Assembly: GCF_046707225.1 (NCBI RefSeq)
Contig: NZ_JBJKOP010000051.1
Span: forward strand, 1-64,000
DNA length: 64,000 nt
From: Caproicibacter sp046707225
Lineage (GTDB): Bacteria; Bacillota; Clostridia; Oscillospirales; Acutalibacteraceae
Direction: 5' to 3'
The translations under genes and the position numbers were made by a program. This document shows positions 32,851 to 42,014 of this stretch, piece by piece; position 1 is the first letter of the stretch; each line of letters begins with the position of its first letter. The notes under the pieces are model-generated. The model did no database searches and had not been told where the DNA came from. It saw nothing but the letters and a program-made list of their open reading frames with translations.

Positions 32851-33282
32851 ATGGACGAAATTAAGCAAATCTATTGTGGTGACAGCTACACCGCGTTTCT
32901 AAGCTATTGCGATCTTCACGGTTTTAAACGAATGCGTGACCTGATGGGCTGCAGGTTTGAAGAGCTGCCGGAATTAATTCACCTTTCTCCCATGCTGCTC
33001 AGCAGGATCAAGGCCATCTGCGTTCTTTATTTTAAAAAGCATCCGGAATGTCTGGTTGGCGCTAAGACCAAAACAAAGGCCTCTTCCGCCAACACGGAAG
33101 ATTTAGCGGACCGGCTGCTCGTCGTTTTCCAGCAAAACGCAAATAAACTCATCCATATCTCCGATATTTCAAAAGCGATTGGAAAGGGCGTCAGGCGAAA
33201 CGACATCATTCATGTTCTGGAGCACCAGACATGGTGCAAAATCGTGGATAACACCACGTTTTTTTATGCCCCAAAAGGCTGA
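32851..33282 (+). CDS. Orphan 143-residue protein, possible helix-hairpin-helix plus winged-helix
   Basis: I do not recognise this protein. Residues about 25-65 (RMRDLMGCRFEELPELIHLS and following) look like a small helical helix-hairpin-helix-type module. Residues 85-143 (LIHISDISKAIGKGVRRNDI, then HQTWCKIVDNTTFFYAPK) look like a winged-helix or HARE-type fold. This suggests nucleic-acid or protein binding. It has its own promoter, ribosome site AAAGGACAG and a strong terminator, so it is a monocistronic gene. No signal peptide or membrane segment is present. Confidence 0.75.
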   Translation: MDEIKQIYCGDSYTAFLSYCDLHGFKRMRDLMGCRFEELPELIHLSPMLLSRIKAICVLYFKKHPECLVGAKTKTKASSANTEDLADRLLVVFQQNANKLIHISDISKAIGKGVRRNDIIHVLEHQTWCKIVDNTTFFYAPKG

Positions 33283-33303
33283 ACGAGGCGGGAAGCAAAA
33301 CAA

Positions 33304-33349
33304 AAAGGGATGCCGATCTGTTTTTTCAGACCGGCATCCCTTTGTTTTG
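33304..33349. terminator. Terminator after the orphan gene
   Basis: A 17-bp stem (AAAGGGATGCCGATCTG with CAGACCGGCATCCCTTT, one mismatch) surrounds a T6 loop and is followed by TTTGTTTTG. It may also end the convergent ilvE transcript. Nothing else is seen up to ilvE at 33500. Confidence 0.85.
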
Positions 33350-33499
33350 CCCACCGTGACGACAGGCGAAAGTCCCGAATGCGGAATCGCCGGCCCGCGC
33401 CCGCGCAAGTTCAACCCGCATTGTCTTCCTCTTACCCGGCTTTCGCCGGATGTTTCAATAGCCTTCGGCTCCAGTGCGCCTCAATTCGCAGAACGGGGT

Positions 33500-34525
33500 T
33501 CATTCGATCACTTTGATCCAACCCTTCGGTCCTTCGACACGGCCCATCTGAATTCCGGTTAACGTGTCGTACAGCTTCTTTGTAATCGGCCCCATATTCT
33601 GCATTCCGCTCGGCATGCAGATTTCCTTCCCGTGGTCCACAATTTTGCCGACCGGCGAGATGACGGCCGCCGTGCCGCAAAGGCCGCATTCGGCAAAGTC
33701 CTTGACTTCCTCAAAGTAAACTTCTCTTTCTTCCACTTCAAGGCCAAGATAATCCCTGGCAATTTCCAAAAGGGAAAGTCTGGTAATCGACGGGAGGATG
33801 CTGCTGGACTTTGGCGTTACAATTTTATTGTCCTTTGTGACAAAGATAATATTTGCGCCGCCGGTTTCCTCAACCTTGGTATGAGTCGCCGCATCAAGGT
33901 ACATATTTTCGTTGAATCCGTTTTTATGCGCCGAAACAATCGCGTGAAGGCTCATGGCATAATTCAGTCCCGCCTTGATATGCCCGGTACCGTTCGGCGC
34001 CGCCCGGTCAAAATCGCTGACGCAAAGGGTCAGCGGGCGCGCGCCGCCTTTGAAATAAGGCCCGACCGGCGTTGAGAAAATTCGGAACTGATATTCGTCG
34101 GACGGAGCAACGCCGATCACCGGGCCGCTTGCGAACATATACGGGCGCACATAGAGCGTCGCGCCGGAGCCGAACGGCGGAACATAGCCCGCGTTCGCCT
34201 TTACGGTCTGAACAACCGCGTCGATGAACCTTTCCGCCGGAAACGCCGGCATTTCCAGCCTTTTCGCGCTGTTTTCCATCCGTTTCGCATTCATGTCGGG
34301 ACGAAACGCCACAATTCGCCCGTCCTCCGTCGTATACGCCTTCAGGCCTTCGAAACAGGACTGGGAATACTGCAGAACGCCGGCGCACTCGCTGATTGTC
34401 ACGGTATCGTCATCAGTCAGCTTTCCCTCGTCCCATGCACCGTTACGGAAATTCGAAACGAATCTCTGGTCTGTCTTTTTATAGCTGAAATCAAGATTCG
34501 CCCAGTCGAGATTTTTCTTTTCCAT
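33500..34525 (-). CDS. ilvE: Branched-chain amino acid aminotransferase
   Basis: A 341-residue class IV PLP aminotransferase of the IlvE type II group. The YVRPYMFASGP block, GPYFKGGARPL, the lysine region GTGHIKAGLNYAMS (PLP-binding Lys in HIKAG), EETGGANI and CGTAAVISPVG are characteristic. It interconverts valine, leucine and isoleucine with their 2-oxo acids in the cytoplasm. The ATG at 34525 is preceded by AAAGG. The gene is monocistronic and controlled by a T-box leader with a probable valine specifier. Confidence 0.96.
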   Translation of the reverse strand: MEKKNLDWANLDFSYKKTDQRFVSNFRNGAWDEGKLTDDDTVTISECAGVLQYSQSCFEGLKAYTTEDGRIVAFRPDMNAKRMENSAKRLEMPAFPAERFIDAVVQTVKANAGYVPPFGSGATLYVRPYMFASGPVIGVAPSDEYQFRIFSTPVGPYFKGGARPLTLCVSDFDRAAPNGTGHIKAGLNYAMSLHAIVSAHKNGFNENMYLDAATHTKVEETGGANIIFVTKDNKIVTPKSSSILPSITRLSLLEIARDYLGLEVEEREVYFEEVKDFAECGLCGTAAVISPVGKIVDHGKEICMPSGMQNMGPITKKLYDTLTGIQMGRVEGPKGWIKVIE

Positions 34526-34597
34526 CTTAAACGACCTTTCTGTATTTTATTAAAAGTACTGTAAATACTGCCAATTGAGCGGCCATCCGCGTAAACG

Positions 34598-34860
34598 AAA
34601 AGCCCTAAGCCAAAAAGCTTAGGGCGAATCTGAAATCCGTGGTACCACCTAATTCAGAGAAGATATGTTCTCTGCACTCATCAGCAGAGCAAAAGCACTG
34701 CTTTCCGCGCTAACGGTCGGAGTTCCGGTAAAACTTAGCGAATGGATTCGTTCGGTTCAACAGCTCGGAAACGACTTCCCTGTTTTTTTCACGAAGATTT
34801 ACACCGGCCATCTTCTCTCTGCGCGTCCAAAAACGGGTACTGCTCTTCTTCTCAGCTTTT
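34598..34860 (-). promoter_or_regulatory. T-box riboswitch controlling ilvE (probable valine specifier)
   Basis: On the minus strand the leader has a long Stem I with an AGTA element (about 34840), the T-box TTAGGTGGTACCACGG (34652-34637) and a terminator stem GCCCTAAGC/GCTTAGGGC (34625-34602) followed by TTTT. Folding Stem I by eye places GTC (34775-34773) in the specifier loop, i.e. a valine codon, matching ilvE. Uncharged tRNA-Val would stabilise the antiterminator and allow ilvE transcription. The T-box call is firm; the specifier is tentative. Confidence 0.9.
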
Positions 34861-34880
34861 GATATTTTTTAATTGAAGCT

Positions 34881-34909
34881 ATTATAGCTCGAACCCGTCA
34901 AAAAGTCAA
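34881..34909 (-). promoter_or_regulatory. SigA promoter of the T-box/ilvE transcript
   Basis: Read on the minus strand, TTGACT (34909-34904) and TATAAT (34886-34881) are exactly 17 bases apart, immediately upstream of Stem I. Confidence 0.85.
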
Positions 34910-35044
34910 CGCTGCAAGCGAATTTGATTCTGACTTCATTTTGGCGGCCAATCCTTACTTTCGCCTTCATATGATTTCTCCATGATTTTTTACATCGCGG
35001 GAAGCTCGTCGCGTTGTCTGCACGGCCTGCTCTGGCGAGAGTCC

Positions 35045-35947
35045 CTAAAGCATCAGTTCTGCGGAAAACGCAATCACGGCATGACCGATTATTTTAACTT
35101 CCGCGGGTTTGCCTTTCTCGATTTTTACCTGGACCTCCATTGTGCCCGCCCGGCCGATCGCCTCGCCTTGTACCGCGTGAAAAGCAAGCAGAGCCCCGTC
35201 ATGATCCGCCAACCCATAGTGAACCAAGTAAGCGCCGAGAGGCCCGTTCGCGTTCCCCGTTACAGGGTCCTCCTCAATTCCAATCGCAGGCGCAAACATT
35301 CTTCCGTGTATCATCGGCGTTTCGCTCCGATTCATGGTAAAAACATAATACCCATTGCAGCCGATCTCCTGACTCAGTTTTACAAGCCCGGCCATATCGG
35401 GCTGCAAACGATGCAGCAGGTTGATATCCCGAATGCCAACCATTACTTTGGAATGTCCCGTCGATGCGATTGCAACCGGGCAGTTGTCAAGAATATCACT
35501 GGAACGAATCCCCAACGCGTCGGTCAGTGCCTGTTTTGCCTTACCCGGCAGCTCATCATGCACCTCTATTCTCCCCTGCGTCATGACAATTTTGTAGTCA
35601 TCGTTTTCCCTTATGATGTCAACCGGTAAAATTCCGGCGCCGGTTTTTTGCAATACCCGCGTCGTGCCGAAATGGTTTTCGACCGCTCTTGCATAATGTG
35701 CGGCGATGGTGGCATGGCCGCAAATCGGAACTTCTTTCATGGGGGTAAAAAAACGGACCTCGACATCGTAAACGTCGTCGTCCGATTGAAAAATGAAAGC
35801 CGTTTCGGAATTATTTAGCTCACGCGCTATTTTCTGCATCTGCCGGTCCGATAATCCGTCCGCGTTGGTAACCACCCCGGCGGGGTTTCCGGACAGCTTT
35901 TCTTGCGTGAATGAGTCGATTTGATAAACGCGATAAAGATTTTTCAT
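35045..35947 (-). CDS. PhzF-family isomerase/epimerase
   Basis: A 300-residue PhzF-fold protein. The N-terminal VYQIDSFTQEKLSGNPAGVV, the catalytic-Glu segment ELNNSETAFI, FFTPMKEVPICGHATIAAHY and the second-half RMFAPAIGIEEDPVTGNANG are classical. PhzF-like enzymes catalyse isomerisation using this conserved Glu; the substrate varies and is unknown for most members. No phenazine genes are nearby. The ATG at 35947 follows GGAGG by about six bases and replaces a longer ORF beginning at 35983. It lies 36 bases after the diguanylate cyclase gene on the same strand. Confidence 0.9.
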   Translation of the reverse strand: MKNLYRVYQIDSFTQEKLSGNPAGVVTNADGLSDRQMQKIARELNNSETAFIFQSDDDVYDVEVRFFTPMKEVPICGHATIAAHYARAVENHFGTTRVLQKTGAGILPVDIIRENDDYKIVMTQGRIEVHDELPGKAKQALTDALGIRSSDILDNCPVAIASTGHSKVMVGIRDINLLHRLQPDMAGLVKLSQEIGCNGYYVFTMNRSETPMIHGRMFAPAIGIEEDPVTGNANGPLGAYLVHYGLADHDGALLAFHAVQGEAIGRAGTMEVQVKIEKGKPAEVKIIGHAVIAFSAELML

Positions 35948-35983
35948 CATTTCCTCCGTTTCCGGTATTTCCGTATGTACCAA

Positions 35984-37147
35984 TCAAATATTATGGAGGC
36001 CGGCACCGGTTTTTTCAGCAGATTTCTTGCGGCTCTTATCTTCGTACATTAAAAGATCGATCTGCTTCATAAACTGCTGAACCGACATTCCGGATTCCCG
36101 GTTATAAACGTCGAACCCCACGCTGAAATTGATTGAATACGGAAATTCCGTCCGTTCATTGAATGTTTTCGTATTCATTTTCAGCCGTTTTACCGCGTCG
36201 GTTAAATCGCCGCCCTCTTTGATTTTTAACACGATGACAAACTCATCCCCTCCGAAGCGGCAGATCAGGTCTTCCCTTCTGAAGCTGTCTCTCAAAATTT
36301 TTCCCGCTTCCACAAGAGCCTGGTCCCCGGCATCATGGCCCCAGGAATCATTGATCCTCTTGAACGAGTCCAAATCCGTCATAATGACTCCGAGCGCGGC
36401 GCCCTCCCTGCCGTCTTTAATCCAGCCCCGCATATAGTTTTCCAACTGCCTGCGATTGTAAAGCCCGGTTAAAGGGTCCGTGTACATTTGGCTGTTTTGA
36501 ATATTGAGAAAGATAATCATTATGGAAATCGCCGTACAGTCCCACACAATGGAAACCCCATAAAACAAGGCTTGGATGATTCCGCCGAGGAAGGGCGGCA
36601 GCGCAAATAACAGCAGGGAAATATAAACCTTTTTTTCAAGGGACTCTCTGTTGCGAACGATGGAAATGACGGAATACACAAAGTAGAAATAGCAAACGCC
36701 GGCCATGACGTAAAAAAGGCCGCCCCGGTGGTAGATGTTATTTTGGTCGATGACAAACAAAAATCCGTAGAAAACGCTCAGGAGCGTAAGAAGCAGATTG
36801 AGGATTAAAGGTATTGCCATCGGCACGAACCGTTTTTTGATGCGGTCTTCATCCTTGTAAATCTGATAGTCCGCATAGAGGCTCCAAAAAAAGCAGGGAA
36901 ACGGAGTCATCGCGCAGTAAACCGTCGCAGTCAGCAGCGAAAGGATCCTCAGGACTGCGCCCGGCTTTCCGATCAGAATCCATTGCAGCGTGTCCAGGAC
37001 AAGCAGAACCGCATTCAATGCCAGAATCGTTAAAAATATCCTTTGGTCATAAAAATATTTTTGACCTTTGTTGCGGATATTTAAAAAAATCACAAAAAGA
37101 AATGCGAACGCGAAACTATTAAGCTCTGAATAAGCGAGAATGTTCAT
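35984..37147 (-). CDS. Membrane-bound diguanylate cyclase (GGDEF)
   Basis: A 387-residue protein with about six or seven transmembrane helices in residues 1-215, then a cytoplasmic GGDEF domain (about 230-385) starting TDPLTGLYNRRQLE. The active-site motif is intact (RFGGDEFVIV), and an RxxD inhibitory-site motif (RRED) stands five residues upstream. It should make cyclic di-GMP and be product-inhibited. The membrane sensor region matches no domain I can name. The open frame extends upstream to 37477, but that part overlaps the HAD gene and is rejected; the ATG at 37147 has AGGTGG upstream. No EAL or PilZ gene is in the window. Confidence 0.9.
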   Translation of the reverse strand: MNILAYSELNSFAFAFLFVIFLNIRNKGQKYFYDQRIFLTILALNAVLLVLDTLQWILIGKPGAVLRILSLLTATVYCAMTPFPCFFWSLYADYQIYKDEDRIKKRFVPMAIPLILNLLLTLLSVFYGFLFVIDQNNIYHRGGLFYVMAGVCYFYFVYSVISIVRNRESLEKKVYISLLLFALPPFLGGIIQALFYGVSIVWDCTAISIMIIFLNIQNSQMYTDPLTGLYNRRQLENYMRGWIKDGREGAALGVIMTDLDSFKRINDSWGHDAGDQALVEAGKILRDSFRREDLICRFGGDEFVIVLKIKEGGDLTDAVKRLKMNTKTFNERTEFPYSINFSVGFDVYNRESGMSVQQFMKQIDLLMYEDKSRKKSAEKTGAGLHNI

Positions 37148-37260
37148 CTTCCACCTATATCCTCCGAAAGCCCGGATCCGCCTCATTTCACGATTCTGTT
37201 CGGACAAGGACAGAAAGTCAGAATGTTTGCCGACCCGGGAACCGTCTGATACTTCGCTCC

Positions 37261-38091
37261 TTATGAGCTTGGTGAAAGCAGATAGCGGTCGACGGCTTCG
37301 GCGCAGCCGTCGTGGTCGTTGTCCGCGACCACCACATCGCATATTTTTTTGATCCGCGGCAGCGCATTGCCCATGGCAACGGACAAACCCGCGATGCGCA
37401 GTACCTCCGCATCGTTTTCCGCGTCTCCGACGACGATGGTTCGCTCCAGCGGAATCCGAAGATAACGGCACAGCCAAACCAGCCCGCTCGCTTTGCTGAC
37501 ATGAAGCGGCGACAGCTCCAGCGAAGTTTCTTCCGAGTAAGCGATGGAAACGGGCAGCTCCCGAATGCGTGCGTAAAGCCGTTCCCGAATCTCCGCGGAA
37601 GCCGAGAACAGGTTCAATTTCTCCACCGGAATCTGCGCTGACCGGTAATAGGCGGTGAGATCGTCTGTCTGATTCGCCGTGCGATTCATCATATCCTGAT
37701 AGAGACCCATATGGAAATGGCTTGCATCGGCAACCTCTCTGCGGCTTGCAAAAGGAGCTCCGGCGCTCATCATATACGCCATGACGTCCTCCTCCGCCGC
37801 TATCTCAAGCACTCTTTCCACGGTATTCCGCGGAAAAACTTCCGAATGAAGGACGCTTTTTCCGGCGGTATCATAAACCAGTGCTCCGCTTTCACAGACA
37901 TAGTAGCGGACATTTTGAAGCAGATCTTCAAACTCTTTTAGTTCGCTGATGCATCGGCCCGTCGAAAGGATCACGATCTTGCCCGAAGAGGCCGCGCGGT
38001 TCACCGAATCCAGCGTGCGGCCGGATATGGTCTTCTCGCTGTTTAGTATTGTCCCGTCCATATCGAAGCCAATCAAATCATATGTACTCAT
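37261..38091 (-). CDS. Cof-type HAD phosphatase
   Basis: A 276-residue HAD-superfamily (Cof/IIB) hydrolase. Motif I is DMDGTI with the nucleophilic Asp, motif II is ILSTGR, the motif III lysine is in SKASGLVWL, and motif IV is VVGDAENDAEVL. The cap between residues about 85 and 190 is of the C2b type. It dephosphorylates small phosphorylated metabolites in the cytoplasm; the substrate is unknown. It precedes the diguanylate cyclase gene by about 110 bases. Confidence 0.92.
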   Translation of the reverse strand: MSTYDLIGFDMDGTILNSEKTISGRTLDSVNRAASSGKIVILSTGRCISELKEFEDLLQNVRYYVCESGALVYDTAGKSVLHSEVFPRNTVERVLEIAAEEDVMAYMMSAGAPFASRREVADASHFHMGLYQDMMNRTANQTDDLTAYYRSAQIPVEKLNLFSASAEIRERLYARIRELPVSIAYSEETSLELSPLHVSKASGLVWLCRYLRIPLERTIVVGDAENDAEVLRIAGLSVAMGNALPRIKKICDVVVADNDHDGCAEAVDRYLLSPSS

Positions 38092-38212
38092 GTATTTTCT
38101 TCACACATTTCTGTTTCCCCCGGTTCTCTCACAATGGTATTAAGGAATGAAGCGCGCAAAAGCCCTTAAGCCCGGCTTCCGCTTCAAAAAGCCTTTGCGC
38201 CGTACGCTGAGT

Positions 38213-40003
38213 TTAATCCTGATTCTGCTCCGCGATTCGGTCCGCCAGCTCATTTAAATAGACCCATCGCTCCGTTTTCTCATTCAGCTCCGCTTCCAGC
38301 GCTTCTTTTTTCCCCGTCAATTCCGTCAGGAGAAGGTAGTCGCTGGAGGCTTGCTCGATTTCACTGTTGATTTGAGAAATCCGATGTTCGAGATCCGCGA
38401 CTGCGCAGTCAATTCCCTCAAATTCACGCTGCTCTTTGTATGAGAATTTCAATTTACCGGGTTTCACACGCGGACTTGATTTTGGTCTGCCGACGGCGGC
38501 TTTGGGTTCATTCTGCCGTCTTTGTTCTTTCTGATCCAAATAATCCGAATAACCGCCGATGGTATCGTGAATCTCTCCATCCTGCTCAAAGGAAAACACA
38601 TGTTCCGCGATTTTATCAAGAAAATAGCGGTCATGAGACACGGCAATGACCGCGCCTGCGAAATTTTGCAGATAATCCTCAAGAATCGTAAGCGTCTGAA
38701 TATCCAAATCATTGGTAGGTTCGTCGAAAAGCAAAACATTCGGCGCCTGCATCAAGATTCCCAGCAGATACAGTCTGCGCCGTTCTCCGCCGGAAAGTTT
38801 TCGGATAGCTGTATACTGCAAGTCGGATGAAAACAGAAATTTTTCAAGCATCTGGGATGCTGTCAACGTCCCTTCCGGCGTTTCAATTTCCGACGAAATA
38901 TCTTTGATATAATCCATCACGCGCAGCGCCGGATCCATTTCTTCGCATTCCTGCGAAAAATAACCGATCCGCACCGTCTGCCCGATATGGACTTCGCCAT
39001 TGTCCGGGAGAACGGTTCCGAGGATAATTTTCAACAGAGTGGATTTTCCGCAGCCATTCGGGCCAATGATGCCGACACGGTCCCGGCGCAGCAGGTTGTA
39101 GGAAAAATCACTGATTAACTGCCTGTCACCGTAACGTTTGGAAATGCCGCAAATCTCAATTATTTTTTTCCCAAGCCTTGAACTCATGGAGTTCATTTGC
39201 AGGTTTTCCTGTTCCAGGTCAACCGACTCCGAGCTCATCTTCTCAAAGCGTTCCACCCGGAATTTCTGCTTGGTTCCCCGTGCGCGGGCTCCCCGGCTGA
39301 TCCACGCGAGCTCCTTTTTGAGCAGACTCTGGCGTTTCCGCTCGCTTGCGGCAGCCATGCTTTCCCGTTCCGCTTTGAGTTCGAGATACTTCGTGTAGTT
39401 TGCCTGGTAGGAATACAAATTCCCGTTGTGTAATTCCATGATTTTATTTGTGACGCGGTCCAGAAAATAGCGGTCATGCGTTACCATAAGCAGAGCGCCG
39501 TTATAACCGGCAAGATAGTTTTCCAGCCAGTCCACCATATCGTTGTCCAGGTGATTCGTGGGTTCATCCAGGATCAGCACTTCCACCGGTGTTACCAGAG
39601 CGCTCGCAAGTGAAACACGTTTCTTCTGTCCGCCGGAAAGCCGGCTTAAAGGCGCGTCAAATTCATGGATTCCCAGCTTTGTGAGGATTGCCTTGCACTC
39701 GTATTCTTTCGATTCCCTCTGCTGCTCCGAGATTCCCCGAACGACCTGCCCGAGGACGGTGACGCCTTCTTCGAACAACGGATTCTGCGGCAGATAGCCC
39801 ACACGAACCCCGCCGGATCTTGTGACGGTTCCGGCGTCGGAGAATTCCAATCCCGCAATGATCCTCAGCAAAGTGGATTTTCCCGCGCCGTTGATTCCAA
39901 TCAAACCGATCTTATCCCCGCTGTTAATCCCAAAGGAAGCCTCTTTCAGCAGCGTTTTTTCATTGTAACTCTTATGAATCTTTTCCGCAGTTAATAGCAG
40001 CAC
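38213..40003 (-). CDS. ABC-F ATPase of the Uup/YfmR type
   Basis: A 596-residue protein with two ABC domains and no membrane segment. Domain 1 has GINGAGKST, LSGGQKKR and ILDEPTNHLD. The P-site-tRNA-interaction-motif linker lies at about 240-320. Domain 2 has GPNGCGKST, LSGGERRR and LFDEPTNDLD. The last ~75 residues form a basic then coiled-coil C-terminal domain (LEHRISQINSEIEQASSDY), typical of Uup/YfmR rather than antibiotic-resistance ABC-F proteins. These factors act on the ribosome to resolve stalled translation. GTG at 40003 is chosen because AGAGGA lies eight bases upstream; longer starts at 40048 and 40024 lack ribosome sites. Confidence 0.9.
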   Translation of the reverse strand: MLLLTAEKIHKSYNEKTLLKEASFGINSGDKIGLIGINGAGKSTLLRIIAGLEFSDAGTVTRSGGVRVGYLPQNPLFEEGVTVLGQVVRGISEQQRESKEYECKAILTKLGIHEFDAPLSRLSGGQKKRVSLASALVTPVEVLILDEPTNHLDNDMVDWLENYLAGYNGALLMVTHDRYFLDRVTNKIMELHNGNLYSYQANYTKYLELKAERESMAAASERKRQSLLKKELAWISRGARARGTKQKFRVERFEKMSSESVDLEQENLQMNSMSSRLGKKIIEICGISKRYGDRQLISDFSYNLLRRDRVGIIGPNGCGKSTLLKIILGTVLPDNGEVHIGQTVRIGYFSQECEEMDPALRVMDYIKDISSEIETPEGTLTASQMLEKFLFSSDLQYTAIRKLSGGERRRLYLLGILMQAPNVLLFDEPTNDLDIQTLTILEDYLQNFAGAVIAVSHDRYFLDKIAEHVFSFEQDGEIHDTIGGYSDYLDQKEQRRQNEPKAAVGRPKSSPRVKPGKLKFSYKEQREFEGIDCAVADLEHRISQINSEIEQASSDYLLLTELTGKKEALEAELNEKTERWVYLNELADRIAEQNQD

Positions 40004-40046
40004 ATTATTATCCTCTTTTAGCATCATGATGGTCTGTACTAATTTC

Positions 40047-40076
40047 ATTATACCTTTAGCGTCCAGCGTCCGTCAA
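40047..40076 (-). promoter_or_regulatory. Promoter of the ABC-F gene
   Basis: Read on the minus strand, TTGACG (40076-40071) and TATAAT (40052-40047) are 18 bases apart, 43 bases before the GTG at 40003. Confidence 0.75.
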
Positions 40077-40145
40077 ATAAAGTAAACCAAAACGCGGTGA
40101 ACATTTTAGATGAAAAGGGTTCATAAAAATTGATGCAACTAAGTT

Positions 40146-40916
40146 TTACTTCGTCGAGATAAAAATTCCATACTCTTTCGGAATGTGAATTTTGCCGTTT
40201 GTTTTTCGTTTTTCAAGGATTTGGCAAATTTCTTCTCTGGATATATTCTTGCAGTCGGACATTGACGTCAGTGACATCATATAATCCAGCAAATCATCAG
40301 TGTCAGTTACATCCAAAGCATCCTCATAACATCTCTTTTCAATCGTGCTAAAATGTTCGCTTAAAATAAGATCCCCGTTTTGCAGGGTAAAATTTCTGTT
40401 CATCTTATGCACCATGCCATACTCAGAAAGCAGTTTCTGTAAATATTGATTAAGTCCGTGTTCTCCGTATGTTGCACAGTAGAATTTTCCGTTGATTTTT
40501 AAAATTCGATGAACTTCAGATAAAGCTCTGTGCAAATCAGGTACATAATAAAGCATCATATTGGCAATGACAATATCCATGCTTTCATTTTGATACGGTA
40601 TATTCTGGATGTCCGCTTGACTAAACGTGATGCCCTTCAAGTTTTCCAATGTTTTTTGAGCGGTTTTGAGCATACCCTCTGAAAAATCAGATAAAATCAG
40701 CCGGCAGTTTCCTGGGAGCGAATGATATTGGTGGAGCCACATGTCACCGGTTCCACATCCCAATTCCAGGATTTGAGCATTGGGAAACAAATCATATTGC
40801 TCAAATATCCAGTTCCCGAATCCTTTTTTATTCGTACTGTATTTCTCATGGAGGCTTATTCTTGTAAGCAGTTTATCCGCTGATGCATACTGAGCTTTTA
40901 ATATTTGTTCATCCAT
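40146..40916 (-). CDS. SAM-dependent class I methyltransferase
   Basis: A 256-residue methyltransferase with the SAM-binding motif LELGCGTGDMW (about 50-60), motif II LILSDFSEGML, the SQADIQNIPY acidic position and NMMLYYVPDLHRALSEVHRI, as in UbiE/Coq5-like type 11 methyltransferases. The substrate cannot be predicted. It is a separate gene, lower in GC than its neighbours, with AT-rich flanks, so it may be a more recent arrival; that is only an impression from base use. Confidence 0.85.
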   Translation of the reverse strand: MDEQILKAQYASADKLLTRISLHEKYSTNKKGFGNWIFEQYDLFPNAQILELGCGTGDMWLHQYHSLPGNCRLILSDFSEGMLKTAQKTLENLKGITFSQADIQNIPYQNESMDIVIANMMLYYVPDLHRALSEVHRILKINGKFYCATYGEHGLNQYLQKLLSEYGMVHKMNRNFTLQNGDLILSEHFSTIEKRCYEDALDVTDTDDLLDYMMSLTSMSDCKNISREEICQILEKRKTNGKIHIPKEYGIFISTK

Positions 40917-41058
40917 AAGATTTCTTCCCCCTTATCGGAAGAATTTCTTCCTTTGCAAATGGTAATTGTTGGTGATATTACGAGAGACCTCCGCCGTAAT
41001 CGTGAAATTGCTTATTTGTTATAAAAAATGTGTAAGTTCTTAATACCGCTGACCGGTT

Positions 41059-41790
41059 TTACTGAAGCAGATCGAGCCGGTCCACGTCCATCCGGTAGGT
41101 TACGTCCTTGCGCTCAACGATAATGCTGATCTTATCGCTGAGCGGTTTATCCTTCCGGATATTTGTAAGCAATTCCCTGGTTGGATTGATCACGAACGGA
41201 TTGCCGACGAGCTTCAGCATGGCGAAATCACCGTTCGTATCTCCGTAAGCATAGCTGGTCGAAAGGTCGATGCGATATTTTTCGGCGATTTCAAGAACCG
41301 CCTTTCGTTTGCTTTCGGCATCCCACATAGGGGTTATTTTTCCGTTGTAGATTCCGTTGCCGTCCACTTGGTAGATAGTCCCTTTGTAGTCATCCATGCC
41401 GTATTTAGCAGACATCTCGCGCACCAATTCGATGGGAGAACCGGAAATGGCGATCACCAAATGTCCCTGCGCCTTATGCCACTTAATTCTTTCGCGCGTA
41501 TAGGTATACACACGTTCCCCCTTCTGCTCAATCACCTTTTTAGCGATGTAGGCAACATGGAAAGAATCCGTATTCTTGACGGTCTCGGTATAAATATCTA
41601 CCATTTTCTGCAGGTAGTCGTCGTAATCGCCGACACGCTTGTCCCATCTTGTAAAGGCCGGTTCCACCTCATTATACCATTTGCTGCTGCTGATCAGCTC
41701 GTATTTGATCATCTTTTTGAACATCTCACTGATTAAACCTTCACGGGAGATTGTCCCGTCAATATCAAAAAAAGCGGCGATGTTTCTCAT
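41059..41790 (-). CDS. HAD-IB phosphoserine-phosphatase-like hydrolase
   Basis: A 243-residue HAD subfamily IB hydrolase. Motif I is FFDIDGTISREG, motif II is AISGSPIELV, and motifs III/IV are SKRKAVLEIAEKY and AYGDTNGDFAML. The cap is mainly helical (20-110). It resembles phosphoserine phosphatase and related phosphatases; the substrate is unknown. AAAGGAGGA precedes the ATG. The 330-base gap upstream (41791-42120) holds an inverted repeat at 42015 and otherwise nothing recognisable. Confidence 0.88.
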   Translation of the reverse strand: MRNIAAFFDIDGTISREGLISEMFKKMIKYELISSSKWYNEVEPAFTRWDKRVGDYDDYLQKMVDIYTETVKNTDSFHVAYIAKKVIEQKGERVYTYTRERIKWHKAQGHLVIAISGSPIELVREMSAKYGMDDYKGTIYQVDGNGIYNGKITPMWDAESKRKAVLEIAEKYRIDLSTSYAYGDTNGDFAMLKLVGNPFVINPTRELLTNIRKDKPLSDKISIIVERKDVTYRMDVDRLDLLQ

Positions 41791-42014
41791 TGCCGAATCC
41801 TCCTTTAAGCGTGACGGTATGTCTGATTTTCCATATTATGAGTGTCAAACGACAGGTTACTCCGCGGGCTCAGACCGCAAAAGTGTTCCACGATTCGGCC
41901 CGTTAACGCAGATGGCATACATCCACTCGTAGGAAAAGCCTCCTGCAAGAAGCGTAATCGGAGCGGTCACGACCGCTTCCGCCATTTGGGGCCAGAGGGC
42001 CATACTGAAACGAA

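Noticed and set aside
37148..37477. N-terminal extension of the GGDEF open reading frame
   Set aside because: It overlaps the HAD gene in another frame, is Arg/Gly-rich as expected for antisense-phase noise, and the ATG at 37147 gives a normal membrane start.
38213..40003. Antibiotic-resistance ABC-F gene
   Set aside because: The C-terminal coiled-coil domain and linker fit the housekeeping Uup/YfmR type better.
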